Shown piece by piece: positions 20,602 to 29,325 of a stretch of 64,000 bases of DNA. Within the stretch, counting starts at the first letter, position 1, and every line of letters begins with the position of its first letter. The stretch is from the IMG/VR virus record IMGVR_UViG_3300042332_001447, positions 31,774 to 95,773 of that record; one strand, 5' to 3'. Below the pieces are notes generated by a model, which saw only the letters and a list, made by a program, of their open reading frames with translations, was not told where the DNA came from and did not search any database. Both the position numbers and the translations under genes were made by a program. Source of the DNA: a virus.

Positions 20602-22422
20602 TTAATATTCTACTTGCTCAAAAGAACCAAACGATGAGTTAACCTGTATTCTTGTGTGTAGATTTTCTAAGTCGTGGAAAAACGGGTATTCAAAATATTG
20701 CATTAAAACATCATTTCTTGTTACTTGTATATCATTCTCTGGATAAGACGGGTTCCATATTAAAAACGATACACCATCTACTGATTCACCTGTGTCATCT
20801 CTAACTGTCTTAACTTCACCGACTCCTGGTATGTCCTTTATACCTTGATTTATTTCTCTTAAGTTAATAGTTTGCCCTAACCTTGTATCTACTCTGTTAA
20901 AGTATTTTTTTATAAATTCGACGACATCATTCACGATCATATCATCATTTACTCGTATATTTGGAGATTTACGAATTACAAGTTTACAAATATCTCCATC
21001 AATAGACGCTATATCCGTATCAGATGATTGTACACCAAAGCTTACTGCTTTATATACAGGGTCTACAAACGTTGTTTCAGTAGTAGCCATCTTGGTACTC
21101 AACATAGAGGAAGTTATTAATTCTTTCTGGGCAGGAGTTAAATAGTTGTAATTATTATTAACTGTTGCTCTAGGCACTATAATGAGGTATACATTATTAA
21201 AACTACAACTATCCGCATATAAGACTTGATTAAGAAGCGCTCTATCTGTTGCATAGGGAGCATTTAAACCTATATCATAGAAATATTTCATATAGCCAGA
21301 AGCGTAGGACCAATTATTTACAGCTTTGACATCAGATATTAAATTCGTAAAATTAGCTTTTACAAAAACTTCATAATCGTTTACTGTTACTAGTCTGTAC
21401 TGGCTTCGATAGACTGCTGGTGCAAGTTGCCTTATATCGTCAGCAGTCTCTGGTTCTTTAGGTAAAGTCGAGCTTGCTGCGTTTTTAATTAAAAAGCTTG
21501 GTAATTCGTTAGATTCAAGATATGTGAGCTTTTCGTTATTAACATCATTAATGATACTATCGTACTGTGGTGTATTATATCTTCTAAGCTCAGATGTAGT
21601 AAACTCTTCACCTACCACTCCACTGTCGCCGTCACTTACAAGGTAGTAAATAGCAACTATATCTCCTTCCTTTAAACTCTTACCGTTGATATCGTTACCG
21701 AATTTTAATTCGTATCTTTTATTACTGTTAAATCTTATTTCAAATTTTTCTGCTAAACCATCTTCAAGGTAAAGATTAGTTGTTTTACGGTATTGCTTCC
21801 ACAGTCCAGTTTGGACAGATTTTACATAAACATCAATATTGAAATGATCTACTTTATTGTCTGTGGTGTTTATAATTAAAATTTCATTACCTTCCCCGGT
21901 TGCAACATACTGGGGATATTCTTGATACTGACCTTGAAAAAGAAGTTTAAGTCTTGATAGTTCTAATAGCTCCTCTGTTGTACCGCTAACAGTCTTAACA
22001 ACTGATATATCTTCATTAAATGAATACGCTATACCGTTCATGTTAACAGTGGTATAGCGAGGTATTGCGTAAATACCTTGTGGTAAATTGCTTACTGAAA
22101 CTGAAATAGATAAAGTGGATGTTTGAAAGCCGATGGGGTTATAATCTAGAAGTTTAACAATACGATTCATGTTCTCGTATAATTGACTTTCTGTGAACAT
22201 CGATTCCGTTGATGTTTTGTTGAGATAGTAGATAAGAGTGTGAAAAGAGTAAGCTACTATATCTATAATTGAAGCTAAATTACTACCTATAAAATTTTGA
22301 TCTGTAAAAACTTTTTGTTCGTTGAGTCTACTTACTATTAGCTGTCTTAAAGATAGTGCGTCAAACGCAACGTAACCATCCTTTGGTATACTATAAACGC
22401 TGGAATCTGTTATATTACTCAT
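20602..22422 (-). CDS. 6: Baseplate wedge subunit gp6-like (baseplate J family)
   Basis: A 606-residue protein; T4 gp6 is 660 aa. It shows the baseplate_J/gp6 pattern: N-terminal AFDALSLRQLIVSRLNEQ with NFIGSNLASIIDIVAYSFHT, a middle LAPAVYRSQYRLVTVNDYE segment, and a C-terminal region that repeats the fold. In T4, gp6 dimers link adjacent wedges around the hub and trigger the change from dome to star. The gene lies 3 bases after gp25 on the same transcript, the order expected for wedge genes. Confidence 0.85.
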   Translation of the reverse strand: MSNITDSSVYSIPKDGYVAFDALSLRQLIVSRLNEQKVFTDQNFIGSNLASIIDIVAYSFHTLIYYLNKTSTESMFTESQLYENMNRIVKLLDYNPIGFQTSTLSISVSVSNLPQGIYAIPRYTTVNMNGIAYSFNEDISVVKTVSGTTEELLELSRLKLLFQGQYQEYPQYVATGEGNEILIINTTDNKVDHFNIDVYVKSVQTGLWKQYRKTTNLYLEDGLAEKFEIRFNSNKRYELKFGNDINGKSLKEGDIVAIYYLVSDGDSGVVGEEFTTSELRRYNTPQYDSIINDVNNEKLTYLESNELPSFLIKNAASSTLPKEPETADDIRQLAPAVYRSQYRLVTVNDYEVFVKANFTNLISDVKAVNNWSYASGYMKYFYDIGLNAPYATDRALLNQVLYADSCSFNNVYLIIVPRATVNNNYNYLTPAQKELITSSMLSTKMATTETTFVDPVYKAVSFGVQSSDTDIASIDGDICKLVIRKSPNIRVNDDMIVNDVVEFIKKYFNRVDTRLGQTINLREINQGIKDIPGVGEVKTVRDDTGESVDGVSFLIWNPSYPENDIQVTRNDVLMQYFEYPFFHDLENLHTRIQVNSSFGSFEQVEY

Positions 22423-22425
22423 ATA

Positions 22426-22929
22426 TTACTTAGTTAATGTATCTGTAGATAGGGATATAAAGCTTTGCTCTTTCGTATCTATTGCAAAGCTTGATTTTAT
22501 AAATTGACTTAAAATTCTTATAGTGTAGTAAACATCAATTATATATGTATTATCGTCAGGTATTGCTGTAATTTCTATATTTTCAACATTGATTCGTGGT
22601 TCATACTTCTCTATACCATGAAGAATAGCATTACCGATAGCGTCGCCATTAGTCTCGTTAATCTGTACAAAAACATATTTTAAAAGATCTACCCCATATT
22701 CAGGAAATAAAAATCTCTGCCCAGGTCTTGTATTAAAGAGATTTAGTAGGGAGTTTGAAATAGCTTTAGCATCTAAACTTACCTGTATATCTTTACCGGG
22801 TACGGATTTACTAAATCCGCTTTTAAGTGTTTTTTCTAAACCAATATCTAATGACAAATCCTTATACACGTACTGCTTGACACTGTACTGTTCAGAAAGA
22901 TCTTTAAGAGATTTAACTTTGATTGCCAT
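22426..22929 (-). CDS. 25: Baseplate wedge subunit gp25-like
   Basis: A 167-residue protein of the GPW/gp25 family. The diagnostic segment is NLFNTRPGQRFLFPEYGVDLLKYVF, followed by AILHGIEKYEPRINVENIEI and a strand NTYIIDVYYTIRI. T4 gp25 is 132 aa and contacts gp6, gp53 and the sheath initiation site; this protein has an N-terminal extension of about 40 residues. It heads the wedge gene row, and the next gene upstream is divergent. Confidence 0.85.
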   Translation of the reverse strand: MAIKVKSLKDLSEQYSVKQYVYKDLSLDIGLEKTLKSGFSKSVPGKDIQVSLDAKAISNSLLNLFNTRPGQRFLFPEYGVDLLKYVFVQINETNGDAIGNAILHGIEKYEPRINVENIEITAIPDDNTYIIDVYYTIRILSQFIKSSFAIDTKEQSFISLSTDTLTK

Positions 22930-23019
22930 GTATAATAATTAAGCAAAAAAATTTGAACTGTAAGTAATTTGTTTCGTGAAGTTTGTTGGGTTCTGGCATA
23001 AATATAATACATACGTAAT

Positions 23020-23580
23020 ATGAAAATGAACTTTAATGCCCTATATAATAAAATGCTTTCAGAGCATGTACTGGAAAGAGATCAACAAGGCGGATTTCAA
23101 CTCGGGGATAGAGTCGTTTTCAAAAAAGACTGGCAAAAAAATAACTATTTTGACGGTAAAGGTGCAAGTTTTCTTGAAACTATAAAGAGCTGTAGCTCGC
23201 CAGGGTTTGACTTACCGCTACGTATAAGTTCTTTTACAACATTAAAACCTACTAGTCTTCAAGATGTGGGTTACGGTAAAGTAAGTACTACAGGAATATT
23301 GGTTGATATTGTAATTGAGTACGCTCCAGGGCTCTTCCGCAACCCAATGACTGTTCCTATCGAAGTTCTCGAGAGACAAGATGATGGTATAAATACAGGG
23401 CCACGTGTTGCTAGCTGGACTCGTAAATCGAGAGTTCACAGCCCTGAAGAAATTAAAGCAAAAGGTGCAGAAAATTTTGATGTAAATCTTATAAACAAAA
23501 ATACTGTCTTACCTACAGCTACAAAATCTCGAGACGATACTAAGCCGTCTAAAAACTGGAAACCTTTTCCGACTAAGTGA
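23020..23580 (+). CDS. Conserved-looking protein of unknown function (186 aa)
   Basis: One of few plus-strand genes: 186 residues, basic, unrecognised. Residues about 25-35 (GFQLGDRVVFKKDW) look like an SH3/KOW-type beta-barrel start, and the C-terminus is disordered and Lys/Thr-rich. It is divergent from the gp25 operon across a 90-base gap that holds AT-rich promoter-like sequence (CATAAATATAATA at about 22999-23011). A weak hairpin with a T-rich tail follows its stop codon. Confidence 0.6.
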   Translation: MKMNFNALYNKMLSEHVLERDQQGGFQLGDRVVFKKDWQKNNYFDGKGASFLETIKSCSSPGFDLPLRISSFTTLKPTSLQDVGYGKVSTTGILVDIVIEYAPGLFRNPMTVPIEVLERQDDGINTGPRVASWTRKSRVHSPEEIKAKGAENFDVNLINKNTVLPTATKSRDDTKPSKNWKPFPTK

Positions 23581-23624
23581 ACTACCGATTAACTAAAGAT
23601 CTCCTAATCTCTGAGAGTAGGCTT
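23577..23624 (-). repeat. Degenerate copy of the GTGAACTACCGA / ACTAAAGATC element end
   Basis: Plus-strand sequence GTGAACTACCGA, three bases, ACTAAAGATC, then GGCTTTC downstream matches in order the end of the repeats at 34541 and 63874. The first bases overlap the TGA stop of the 186-aa gene. The hairpin arms no longer pair perfectly. The CCTA...TAGG hairpin at 23603-23621 followed by CTTTCTTATTTT may also act as a weak terminator for the plus-strand gene. Confidence 0.4.
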
Positions 23625-23631
23625 TCTTATT

Positions 23632-24324
23632 TTAACTTATTTTCCAAAATTCAGCCTGTCCACCTAAACTCGTTAAAACGGTGTTTGTGTTGCTAGCTTT
23701 TTGCTGTACTCCGTAAACGGTGCTTGTTGATGTTACTTTTATCGTACCTTCTAGTGTTAAATGATGAGTGGTATGTTGCAATGGTGTATTAGATGCACTC
23801 CCCGCATTTGTCATATTATCAAGCATAGGGGTAAATTTTATAAATTTAACTGCTGTGCCTTCAACAAACTGCACGGTTGTTGTATAGTATAACCCGCTCG
23901 TGTACACTAAGTTATCTTTGAGATGACAGGGAAGATGAATTTTACATTGATATACACCTGTAGATTTAAAGTTAAAATTACCTGATCCTTGATTATTAAT
24001 AAAAGAAATAGATGTTTCTTCTAAACCACTGTACACTCTGTTTTGAAATGTTGTTCCAATACTTACATTTGCTGAAGCTAGATTTTCATAAAGTCTAGCG
24101 TAAGGGTAGCTTCCGAGATTATTCATAACAATAGTATTTAATGCATTTAAACTAGCGGATAGTGAAGAAATTTTTGTTTGTAGTGCTATATCAGTAGCAT
24201 CAAAATGATTAAAGTTTGCATTAATAACATCTAAAGAATCTCCCATGCACCATTCTTGATAAATTCTATACGGTACATTAGGATATGGAGTTGAAGGTAG
24301 GACTGTCGTGTTAAAAAGAGCCAT
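23632..24324 (-). CDS. Probable short fibre / virion protein (230 aa)
   Basis: A 230-residue protein. Its N-terminal part (CMGDSLDVINANFNHFDATDIALQ, then a coiled-coil-like KISSLSASLNALNTIV) resembles the N-terminal attachment part of the 436-aa fibre at 76-1386. Its C-terminal half is a TNF/C1q-like beta-sandwich candidate (NFKSTGVYQCKIHLPCHL, then HHLTLEGTIKVTSTSTV). A trimeric small head or tail fibre is plausible, but this is inference. A TATAAATT box lies 5 bases before its ATG. Confidence 0.5.
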   Translation of the reverse strand: MALFNTTVLPSTPYPNVPYRIYQEWCMGDSLDVINANFNHFDATDIALQTKISSLSASLNALNTIVMNNLGSYPYARLYENLASANVSIGTTFQNRVYSGLEETSISFINNQGSGNFNFKSTGVYQCKIHLPCHLKDNLVYTSGLYYTTTVQFVEGTAVKFIKFTPMLDNMTNAGSASNTPLQHTTHHLTLEGTIKVTSTSTVYGVQQKASNTNTVLTSLGGQAEFWKIS

Positions 24325-24343
24325 AAGAATTTATATATTATAT

Positions 24344-24865
24344 TTATTCGTTAATTTCTGTTATGGATGTGTCTATAACTTGTATATCCTCTAATTGATC
24401 TACTTTTTGTACAATATCATCTTGTATTAGTGCTTTAAACATCTCACTCCTTGAAGCTATAACTACATTAGTATTATTAACAGTGTTTGTACCTGGTAAC
24501 AGAGCTGCAACTTCTTTTCTATTTTCAAGCTCCATTATTTTAAGTTCTTTTGTAGCTTCGTTTTTCTTTTTAAGTAAAACCATTTTATTTAAAGCTTCTA
24601 TAGCTCCTGTTGTAGAGGTAATCAAACTCGCTAAAGCATCTATTTCATCGGGGTTTTGACCCTGTACTATATAATCTCTTAAATCAGATACAGAATCTAG
24701 CCCTGCATTAATTAATGCTTCAGAGCTTTTAATGACAAAGTCAGTTACGTTGTCTTCGGTTATCTCGGTTTTTCTTGTTTCTCTGGTTCTAGGAACCGTA
24801 ATAGGTGGAAAGTTAAACCCTGAAAGCTCGTCGAGTAAAGTATCTAAACCATCATTCTCTGTCAT
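24344..24865 (-). CDS. 16: Small terminase subunit, gp16-like
   Basis: A 173-residue protein whose layout matches T4 gp16 (164 aa). It has a short N-terminal motif (DGLDTLLDELSGF against T4 GLDINKLLDI), a central helical hairpin (DEIDALASLITSTTGAIEALNKM, then a KKK-rich turn), and a C-terminal NNTNVVIASRSEMFKAL segment equivalent to the NIQNATVFMGSPTELM of gp16. gp16 rings recognise DNA and stimulate the gp17 ATPase during headful packaging. Unlike T4, it is about 20 kb from terL. The assignment comes from pattern comparison by eye. Confidence 0.6.
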   Translation of the reverse strand: MTENDGLDTLLDELSGFNFPPITVPRTRETRKTEITEDNVTDFVIKSSEALINAGLDSVSDLRDYIVQGQNPDEIDALASLITSTTGAIEALNKMVLLKKKNEATKELKIMELENRKEVAALLPGTNTVNNTNVVIASRSEMFKALIQDDIVQKVDQLEDIQVIDTSITEINE

Positions 24866-24887
24866 TTAAGTACTTATATCTTTTGAG

Positions 24888-24915
24888 TTGAAAAATCCTC
24901 TCTCTAATGTAATAT
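24888..24915 (+). promoter_or_regulatory. Candidate sigma70-like promoter
   Basis: TTGAAA (24888-24893) and TAATAT (24910-24915) are separated by 16 bases, just upstream of the 54-aa gene at 24924. In AT-rich DNA such matches are frequent, so this is tentative. Confidence 0.3.
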
Positions 24916-24923
24916 AGTATCGT

Positions 24924-25088
24924 ATGAACATAACTATTCAAACTAGAGAAGGTACGTTTATCGTACCACCTGAAAAACAAGACCAACTCGTTGCTTGGCT
25001 ATCTGCTAACGCAGTAAAAGTAGGGCAACAGACTGTTGGTGAAATTAGAGAACCAAACTTCACTGGTAGACAATTTATTACCGAATAG
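24924..25088 (+). CDS. Small protein (54 aa)
   Basis: A compact 54-codon frame (MNITIQTREGTFIVPPEKQD, ending FTGRQFITE) lies between the divergent gp16-like gene and the convergent homing endonuclease, with one base between its stop and the endonuclease stop. It has the amphipathic composition of a real small protein: two predicted strands, then a helix (QDQLVAWLSANAV). Function unknown. Confidence 0.5.
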   Translation: MNITIQTREGTFIVPPEKQDQLVAWLSANAVKVGQQTVGEIREPNFTGRQFITE

Positions 25089-25089
25089 T

Positions 25090-25878
25090 TCATCTATGCT
25101 TTTTTGTTTTCCATATACCTGTTTGCAGATAAGATAGAGCGTTATTTCTTCTCGTTTTAAGCATCTGTTGCACATTAGGGTGTTGGCTTTTTGTTTTTAA
25201 AAAAATTAAAAATTCTTGCTCTGTCATATTTGCTAATTTTAAATCTCCTTTTTTGCCGTTTTGATTACCCTTTAGCTTATCAGATGTAATTCTTCGACCT
25301 TCATTATTTTCTTTTGTTTTACCTAAATGTTGTTTTCTTATTTTTTCATTAATTTGATCGCGATATTTTGTTTGAGTTTCTTTAGAGCGTATAAGAGCAA
25401 TTAACGGCAATCTTTTACCTTTCATTCTTTCACTATGTTCCTTATCAGCTCTAATTCTTATTAAAGATCTGCCTTTTTTGTATTTTGTTTCAGCGCCTCT
25501 CTTTTGAGCTTCTGTGCGCTGATCTCCTTTTAAAAATACTTTGTAGTGAGATATTCTGTATTGTTCTGGGGTATAAATTGCGCTCACAGTTGTCCATTTA
25601 GCATTACCATTAATACGGTTGTAAAATTTTGGGTTATTTGACGCGTTAACTTTATGTAAGTATTTTTCTTCAGCCGTAATAGCTTCTTTTTCTGTTTCAT
25701 AATATCTAACAATAGTTTTTTTAAAAAACTGTATTCCGTACTTTTGTATATCTTCTTTAAGATATTTACTACTACTGTAATAATTACCATTATCTTTTTT
25801 AATTGTTTTATATCCAAAATAAAATTTAGGTCCTGGCAATTTATTATTTCTAACTATAATATAGGTGTATGCTTTCAT
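25090..25878 (-). CDS. GIY-YIG family free-standing homing endonuclease
   Basis: A 262-residue endonuclease of the T4 Seg/Mob kind. The N-terminal 90 residues form a GIY-YIG-like fold (AYTYIIVRNN, then FYFGYKT, YYSSSKYLKEDIQKYG, FFKKTIVRYYETEKEA, EEKYLHKV). The basic C-terminal half has NUMOD3-like DNA-binding motifs (SERMKGKR, RKQHLGKTKENNEGRR). Such enzymes cut related phage DNA and spread their own gene. I chose ATG 25878; a GTG one codon upstream (25881) is possible. The start region overlaps the start of the divergent dUTPase gene by about 10 bases. Confidence 0.8.
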   Translation of the reverse strand: MKAYTYIIVRNNKLPGPKFYFGYKTIKKDNGNYYSSSKYLKEDIQKYGIQFFKKTIVRYYETEKEAITAEEKYLHKVNASNNPKFYNRINGNAKWTTVSAIYTPEQYRISHYKVFLKGDQRTEAQKRGAETKYKKGRSLIRIRADKEHSERMKGKRLPLIALIRSKETQTKYRDQINEKIRKQHLGKTKENNEGRRITSDKLKGNQNGKKGDLKLANMTEQEFLIFLKTKSQHPNVQQMLKTRRNNALSYLQTGIWKTKKHR

Positions 25879-26351
25879 CACATAATACTTATAACACCTC
25901 GGTAGACATTATTAACAATAAAAAACCGTCTATAAAGTTTGCTAAAACTCACAAAGACGCGCATTTACCTTCAAGAGCACATGAAACTGATACAGGTTAC
26001 GATTTATATTGTGTTGAAGATATTACGATAAAATCACGATTTCATGGTGTTGTACCTGTGGGGTTACAAGTTGCAGATATTACTCCGGGGTATTGGTATC
26101 TCATCTTACCAAGAAGCGGTCTTGGGTTTAAACATCAATTACAGCCACATCTTGGCGTTATAGATTCAGGGTATCGGGGTTCTTTAGACGTACAGATTTA
26201 TAATTTTAGTGATAAAGACTATACCTTTATAAAGGGTGACAGAGTTGCACAACTAGCTTTTTATCCTCTTATTAGCATGGAAACTTCATTTATTGAAGAG
26301 GTAATACCTGCTGATAGAGGTAATAAAGGTCTTGGATCATCTGGTAAATGA
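25869..26351 (+). CDS. dut: dUTPase (deoxyuridine triphosphatase)
   Basis: A 160-residue trimeric-type dUTPase that hydrolyses dUTP to dUMP and pyrophosphate, keeping uracil out of phage DNA and feeding dTTP synthesis. All five motifs are present in order: HETDTGYDL (motif I), PRSGLGFK (II), GVIDSGYRG (III, with the catalytic Asp), KGDRVAQL (IV) and RGNKGLGSSGK (V, the flexible C-terminal arm). Length is normal. It is divergent from the GIY-YIG gene, whose start it overlaps, and is followed directly by gp44. Confidence 0.95.
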   Translation: MLSSHNTYNTSVDIINNKKPSIKFAKTHKDAHLPSRAHETDTGYDLYCVEDITIKSRFHGVVPVGLQVADITPGYWYLILPRSGLGFKHQLQPHLGVIDSGYRGSLDVQIYNFSDKDYTFIKGDRVAQLAFYPLISMETSFIEEVIPADRGNKGLGSSGK

Positions 26352-26360
26352 TGGTATAAT
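26332..26360 (+). promoter_or_regulatory. Candidate sigma70-like promoter for gp44
   Basis: TTGGAT (26332-26337) and TATAAT (26355-26360) are separated by 17 bases, inside and just after the 3' end of dut. A start 7 bases below the -10 would fall on the ATG of gp44 at 26367, giving a leaderless mRNA. The gp44 start has no Shine-Dalgarno sequence. Confidence 0.4.
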
Positions 26361-26366
26361 ATATGC

Positions 26367-27296
26367 ATGTTTACTGAACTTTTTGTAGAGCGTTACAGGC
26401 CAAAAAAACTCGAAGACCTTGTCTTAAGTGACGAAGATCTAAATTTTTTTACATCTTTAAAAGATAAAAAAGAAATACCTAATTTACTTTTTGCAGGTTC
26501 CCCTGGTACAGGTAAAACAAGTCTCGCTAAAATTATTGTTAATGATATTTTAAAGTGTCAGTATCTTTATATTAACGCGTCTGATGAGAACGGGATTGAC
26601 ACTATAAGAAATAAAGTTATCGGGTTCTCACAGACTAAGTCCTTTGATGGTGGTATTAAGATAGTACTACTTGATGAGGCAGATTCTATATCACTAGAAG
26701 GATCAAAGGCTCTTCGAAATGTTATCGAGGAATATTCTGAAAATACGAGATTTATATTTACGTGTAACTACCTCTTTAAGATAATACCCGCACTGCAATC
26801 AAGATGTCAGATTTTTAATCTTGTTCCTCCTCTCGATAAAGTCATCGGTAGAGTTGTGTCTATCCTCAAACAAGAAAATATTAATGTACCTGTTGAAGAG
26901 AAGCCTAAATTACTTGAATTAATTCGCTCTGGTTACCCAGATATACGGAGAATTGTAAACGACTTGCAAAAATTTTCTTTTACTGGTACACTACATATTA
27001 GTAGTAATAGAGCGAAGAGTGTCGCTGATAAGGTAATACAAAAACTTAACGATAAAATTAATATTACCGATATACGTAAATATGTTATTGAATCAGAACA
27101 AGATTTCTCAGGGGACTATATGCAACTTCTAAAAGAAATGTTTGAGTGCGTGTATAACCTACCAGATTCCTTTGTTACTAAAGGAATCTGGTTATTAACC
27201 ATATCTGAAGCTCTTTACAGAGATGCAATTGTAATTGATAAAGAAATAAACTGGTTTAGCTGCTGTTTACGTCTTAGCGGCCACAGCATCGTTTAG
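26367..27296 (+). CDS. 44: Sliding-clamp loader large subunit, gp44-like AAA+ ATPase
   Basis: A 309-residue AAA+ ATPase of the RFC/gp44 family (T4 gp44 is 319 aa). Walker A is GSPGTGKT (residues 44-51), Walker B is LLDEAD (101-106), sensor 1 is FIFTCNY, and the SRCQIF motif carries the arginine finger. With gp62 it opens the gp45 ring and loads it on primer-template ends. gp62 is not seen next to it, and the clamp gene is 20 kb away, so the T4 45-44-62 cluster is broken up here. Its 3' end overlaps the convergent 91-aa gene by 23 bases. Confidence 0.9.
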   Translation: MFTELFVERYRPKKLEDLVLSDEDLNFFTSLKDKKEIPNLLFAGSPGTGKTSLAKIIVNDILKCQYLYINASDENGIDTIRNKVIGFSQTKSFDGGIKIVLLDEADSISLEGSKALRNVIEEYSENTRFIFTCNYLFKIIPALQSRCQIFNLVPPLDKVIGRVVSILKQENINVPVEEKPKLLELIRSGYPDIRRIVNDLQKFSFTGTLHISSNRAKSVADKVIQKLNDKINITDIRKYVIESEQDFSGDYMQLLKEMFECVYNLPDSFVTKGIWLLTISEALYRDAIVIDKEINWFSCCLRLSGHSIV

Positions 27297-27549
27297 GCGG
27301 AGTAAACTCTGGAGCCGGAGTTGCTACTGTTTCAGTAGCTGGTGCTTGAAAAGTAGTTGTATTTGTAATATTTTGTTGCAGCACTGTTTCATTAGATGTA
27401 TTTTGCAAAAAGCTGTTAACATCTGTAATAGCATCAGAATGACTGCCATATCCTACAGTACGATACACTGCTTGGTTAGAAGTTGTATCATGTACAGTAC
27501 CGAAGAATTGACTGTCAACACGTTCAATAGAAGTAAAATAATTTTTCAT
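27274..27549 (-). CDS. Small Gln/Asn/Thr-rich protein with Cys-Cys tail (91 aa)
   Basis: I do not recognise this 91-residue protein. It has a folded-looking N-terminal half (FTSIERVDSQFFGTVHDTT), a polar linker (NITNTTTFQAPATETV), and ends in KRCCGR. A vicinal Cys-Cys near the C-terminus suggests metal binding, lipidation-like anchoring or a disulfide. The last 23 bases are antisense to the end of gp44. Confidence 0.5.
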   Translation of the reverse strand: MKNYFTSIERVDSQFFGTVHDTTSNQAVYRTVGYGSHSDAITDVNSFLQNTSNETVLQQNITNTTTFQAPATETVATPAPEFTPPKRCCGR

Positions 27550-27580
27550 ATAAAATAATATTTATTTCAAGTAATGTGAA

Positions 27581-29323
27581 TTATCTAGCTCTTTCAAAGT
27601 TGTTATCAATTGTACCTACAAACTCTACAGGTAATTTATCGAATCTATGTGTTTTAATAGCTGTAATTTCGTTGTAGTATATCTCTCCTTCAAAAACATG
27701 TTTAATGCTTATAATGAACCATTGTCCGTAAAATTTATCATTATGTGGAGTTTTATCTGCTCCCTCTGTACGATCTATCGCTATAAATCTCCCAATCTCT
27801 CTGCTCGGTAAACCGAGTGTTCTAAAGTGTATACACGCATTATGAAATAGACCGGTGTATAATAGTTTCTTAATACCATCACATTGTCTTAGTATAGGGT
27901 CTTCTCCGTATAGAGAATACGTCGGAGTTAAACTTAAATTGCGTTTATCTTTATCGAGAGTAATTAAGAACAGATCTTCTAAATTTGAATTGTTATTTTT
28001 ATATACCCCTTTAATATATTGTTTAGATATAAACTCTCTTGCTTTTTTAACAGTGTTATTTTCAAATTCAATATTGAATTTTCTTTCAGCGAAATTAAAA
28101 GAGTATACGGGACGAGTACGAAACACGCTAGAGTTTGTTAGAGGGGACATATCTACAAATCTATAATTTGTTATTAAACTATGTCTACCGGATTTTAAAT
28201 CTACTTTAGAAGATTCTCCGTTACTTATTGGAGCATAATGTCTTTTAGTAGCACCGTCACTGTTATCTGCATAGCCTTGTAAGAAGAAATGCTCAATCTG
28301 CATTGGACCTGGAGACTCTTTACTACTACCTGCTTGATTGAAGTACCAAGAAATCGGTTTTAAAGTGAAATAACCAACATCATACGGAGTCGGGCCTTTT
28401 TCTATAGTTAAAAGACTTAGATCATTAATTTGTGTTCCAGCACTTTCTATTTTTGTATTACTTGCATGATACCTATAAACATATGATAGACAATCATAAG
28501 CAGACATGTACGCAGGAGCTGTAAAGAATATACTACTACCACCATCTTCCCACTCTTCTGCTGAACCTACTAATTGTTTCACATTTAAACTTAAATCAGT
28601 AATACTACTCTCTATTATTTCTTTTATAGCAATACCTGTAGGTATAGAGTTATCTTTTTCTGCAAGGGACGCTTTAGATGCAACAGGAGAAAGTGCTGTA
28701 GAGTACTCTATTAAATTAGAGTTCATTTTTTGATACCTTATATCGTAAAAATAAAGCTTTAAGCATTTAATATCAGCTGAAGCTGCTCCAGTAGAGCCTA
28801 CAGGTTTATCTATTTCTTCTACATCATAAATTGCAAATAAATGAGATAGAGACCAAAATTTATCATTTGCATCTACAGTGTAACCTGCATATTGGGCGGT
28901 ACCTTCTTCTTTAAGATTTGAACTATCATCAACTTTAGGTGTAATTTTTATACGGAGTAAATCATCTCCGTCATTACGAAATATGTATCCAAAAAACTGA
29001 GCGGGGTCTCCTTTGCTATTTTTTTTTGAAAGCTCTGCAGGATCGATAACTTTTTTAGTATGAGCAGGTAACGCATCGGTGTGTTGCCCTGTTATATTGT
29101 CTATGCCGCTATCATTTGCATTAGGGCTATACATATATGTTAAAGTACCTCTTGTAACCCAGTCAGAAAGATCACTCTCAATAGATAAGTTAACTATAGA
29201 GTTCGGGTTAATTGGAAACTTTCTTTCAGCAGAATCCCCGTTACTGTTATCTAAATAGATTTCAATAGTGTGACGTAATTGATTGTATTTTGTTTCATAA
29301 ACAAATTGAGATGGTGCTGGCAT
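27581..29323 (-). CDS. Probable baseplate hub protein (gp27 / gpD-like)
   Basis: A 580-residue protein in the hub operon. It begins with a tail-protein strand pattern (RHTIEIYLDNSNGDSAERKF; then SDLSDWVTRGTLTYMY), and its C-terminus (YGQWFIISIKHVFEGEIYYNEITAIKTHR) matches the pattern that closes gp27/gpD-type hub proteins. Hub proteins form the trimeric ring between the tube and the spike. The call depends on this C-terminal pattern and on neighbours (gp53-like, gp48/54-like). The start at 29323 has a good Shine-Dalgarno sequence (AGGAG, 9 bases upstream), rare in this genome. Confidence 0.45.
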   Translation of the reverse strand: MPAPSQFVYETKYNQLRHTIEIYLDNSNGDSAERKFPINPNSIVNLSIESDLSDWVTRGTLTYMYSPNANDSGIDNITGQHTDALPAHTKKVIDPAELSKKNSKGDPAQFFGYIFRNDGDDLLRIKITPKVDDSSNLKEEGTAQYAGYTVDANDKFWSLSHLFAIYDVEEIDKPVGSTGAASADIKCLKLYFYDIRYQKMNSNLIEYSTALSPVASKASLAEKDNSIPTGIAIKEIIESSITDLSLNVKQLVGSAEEWEDGGSSIFFTAPAYMSAYDCLSYVYRYHASNTKIESAGTQINDLSLLTIEKGPTPYDVGYFTLKPISWYFNQAGSSKESPGPMQIEHFFLQGYADNSDGATKRHYAPISNGESSKVDLKSGRHSLITNYRFVDMSPLTNSSVFRTRPVYSFNFAERKFNIEFENNTVKKAREFISKQYIKGVYKNNNSNLEDLFLITLDKDKRNLSLTPTYSLYGEDPILRQCDGIKKLLYTGLFHNACIHFRTLGLPSREIGRFIAIDRTEGADKTPHNDKFYGQWFIISIKHVFEGEIYYNEITAIKTHRFDKLPVEFVGTIDNNFERAR

Positions 29324-29325
29324 AC

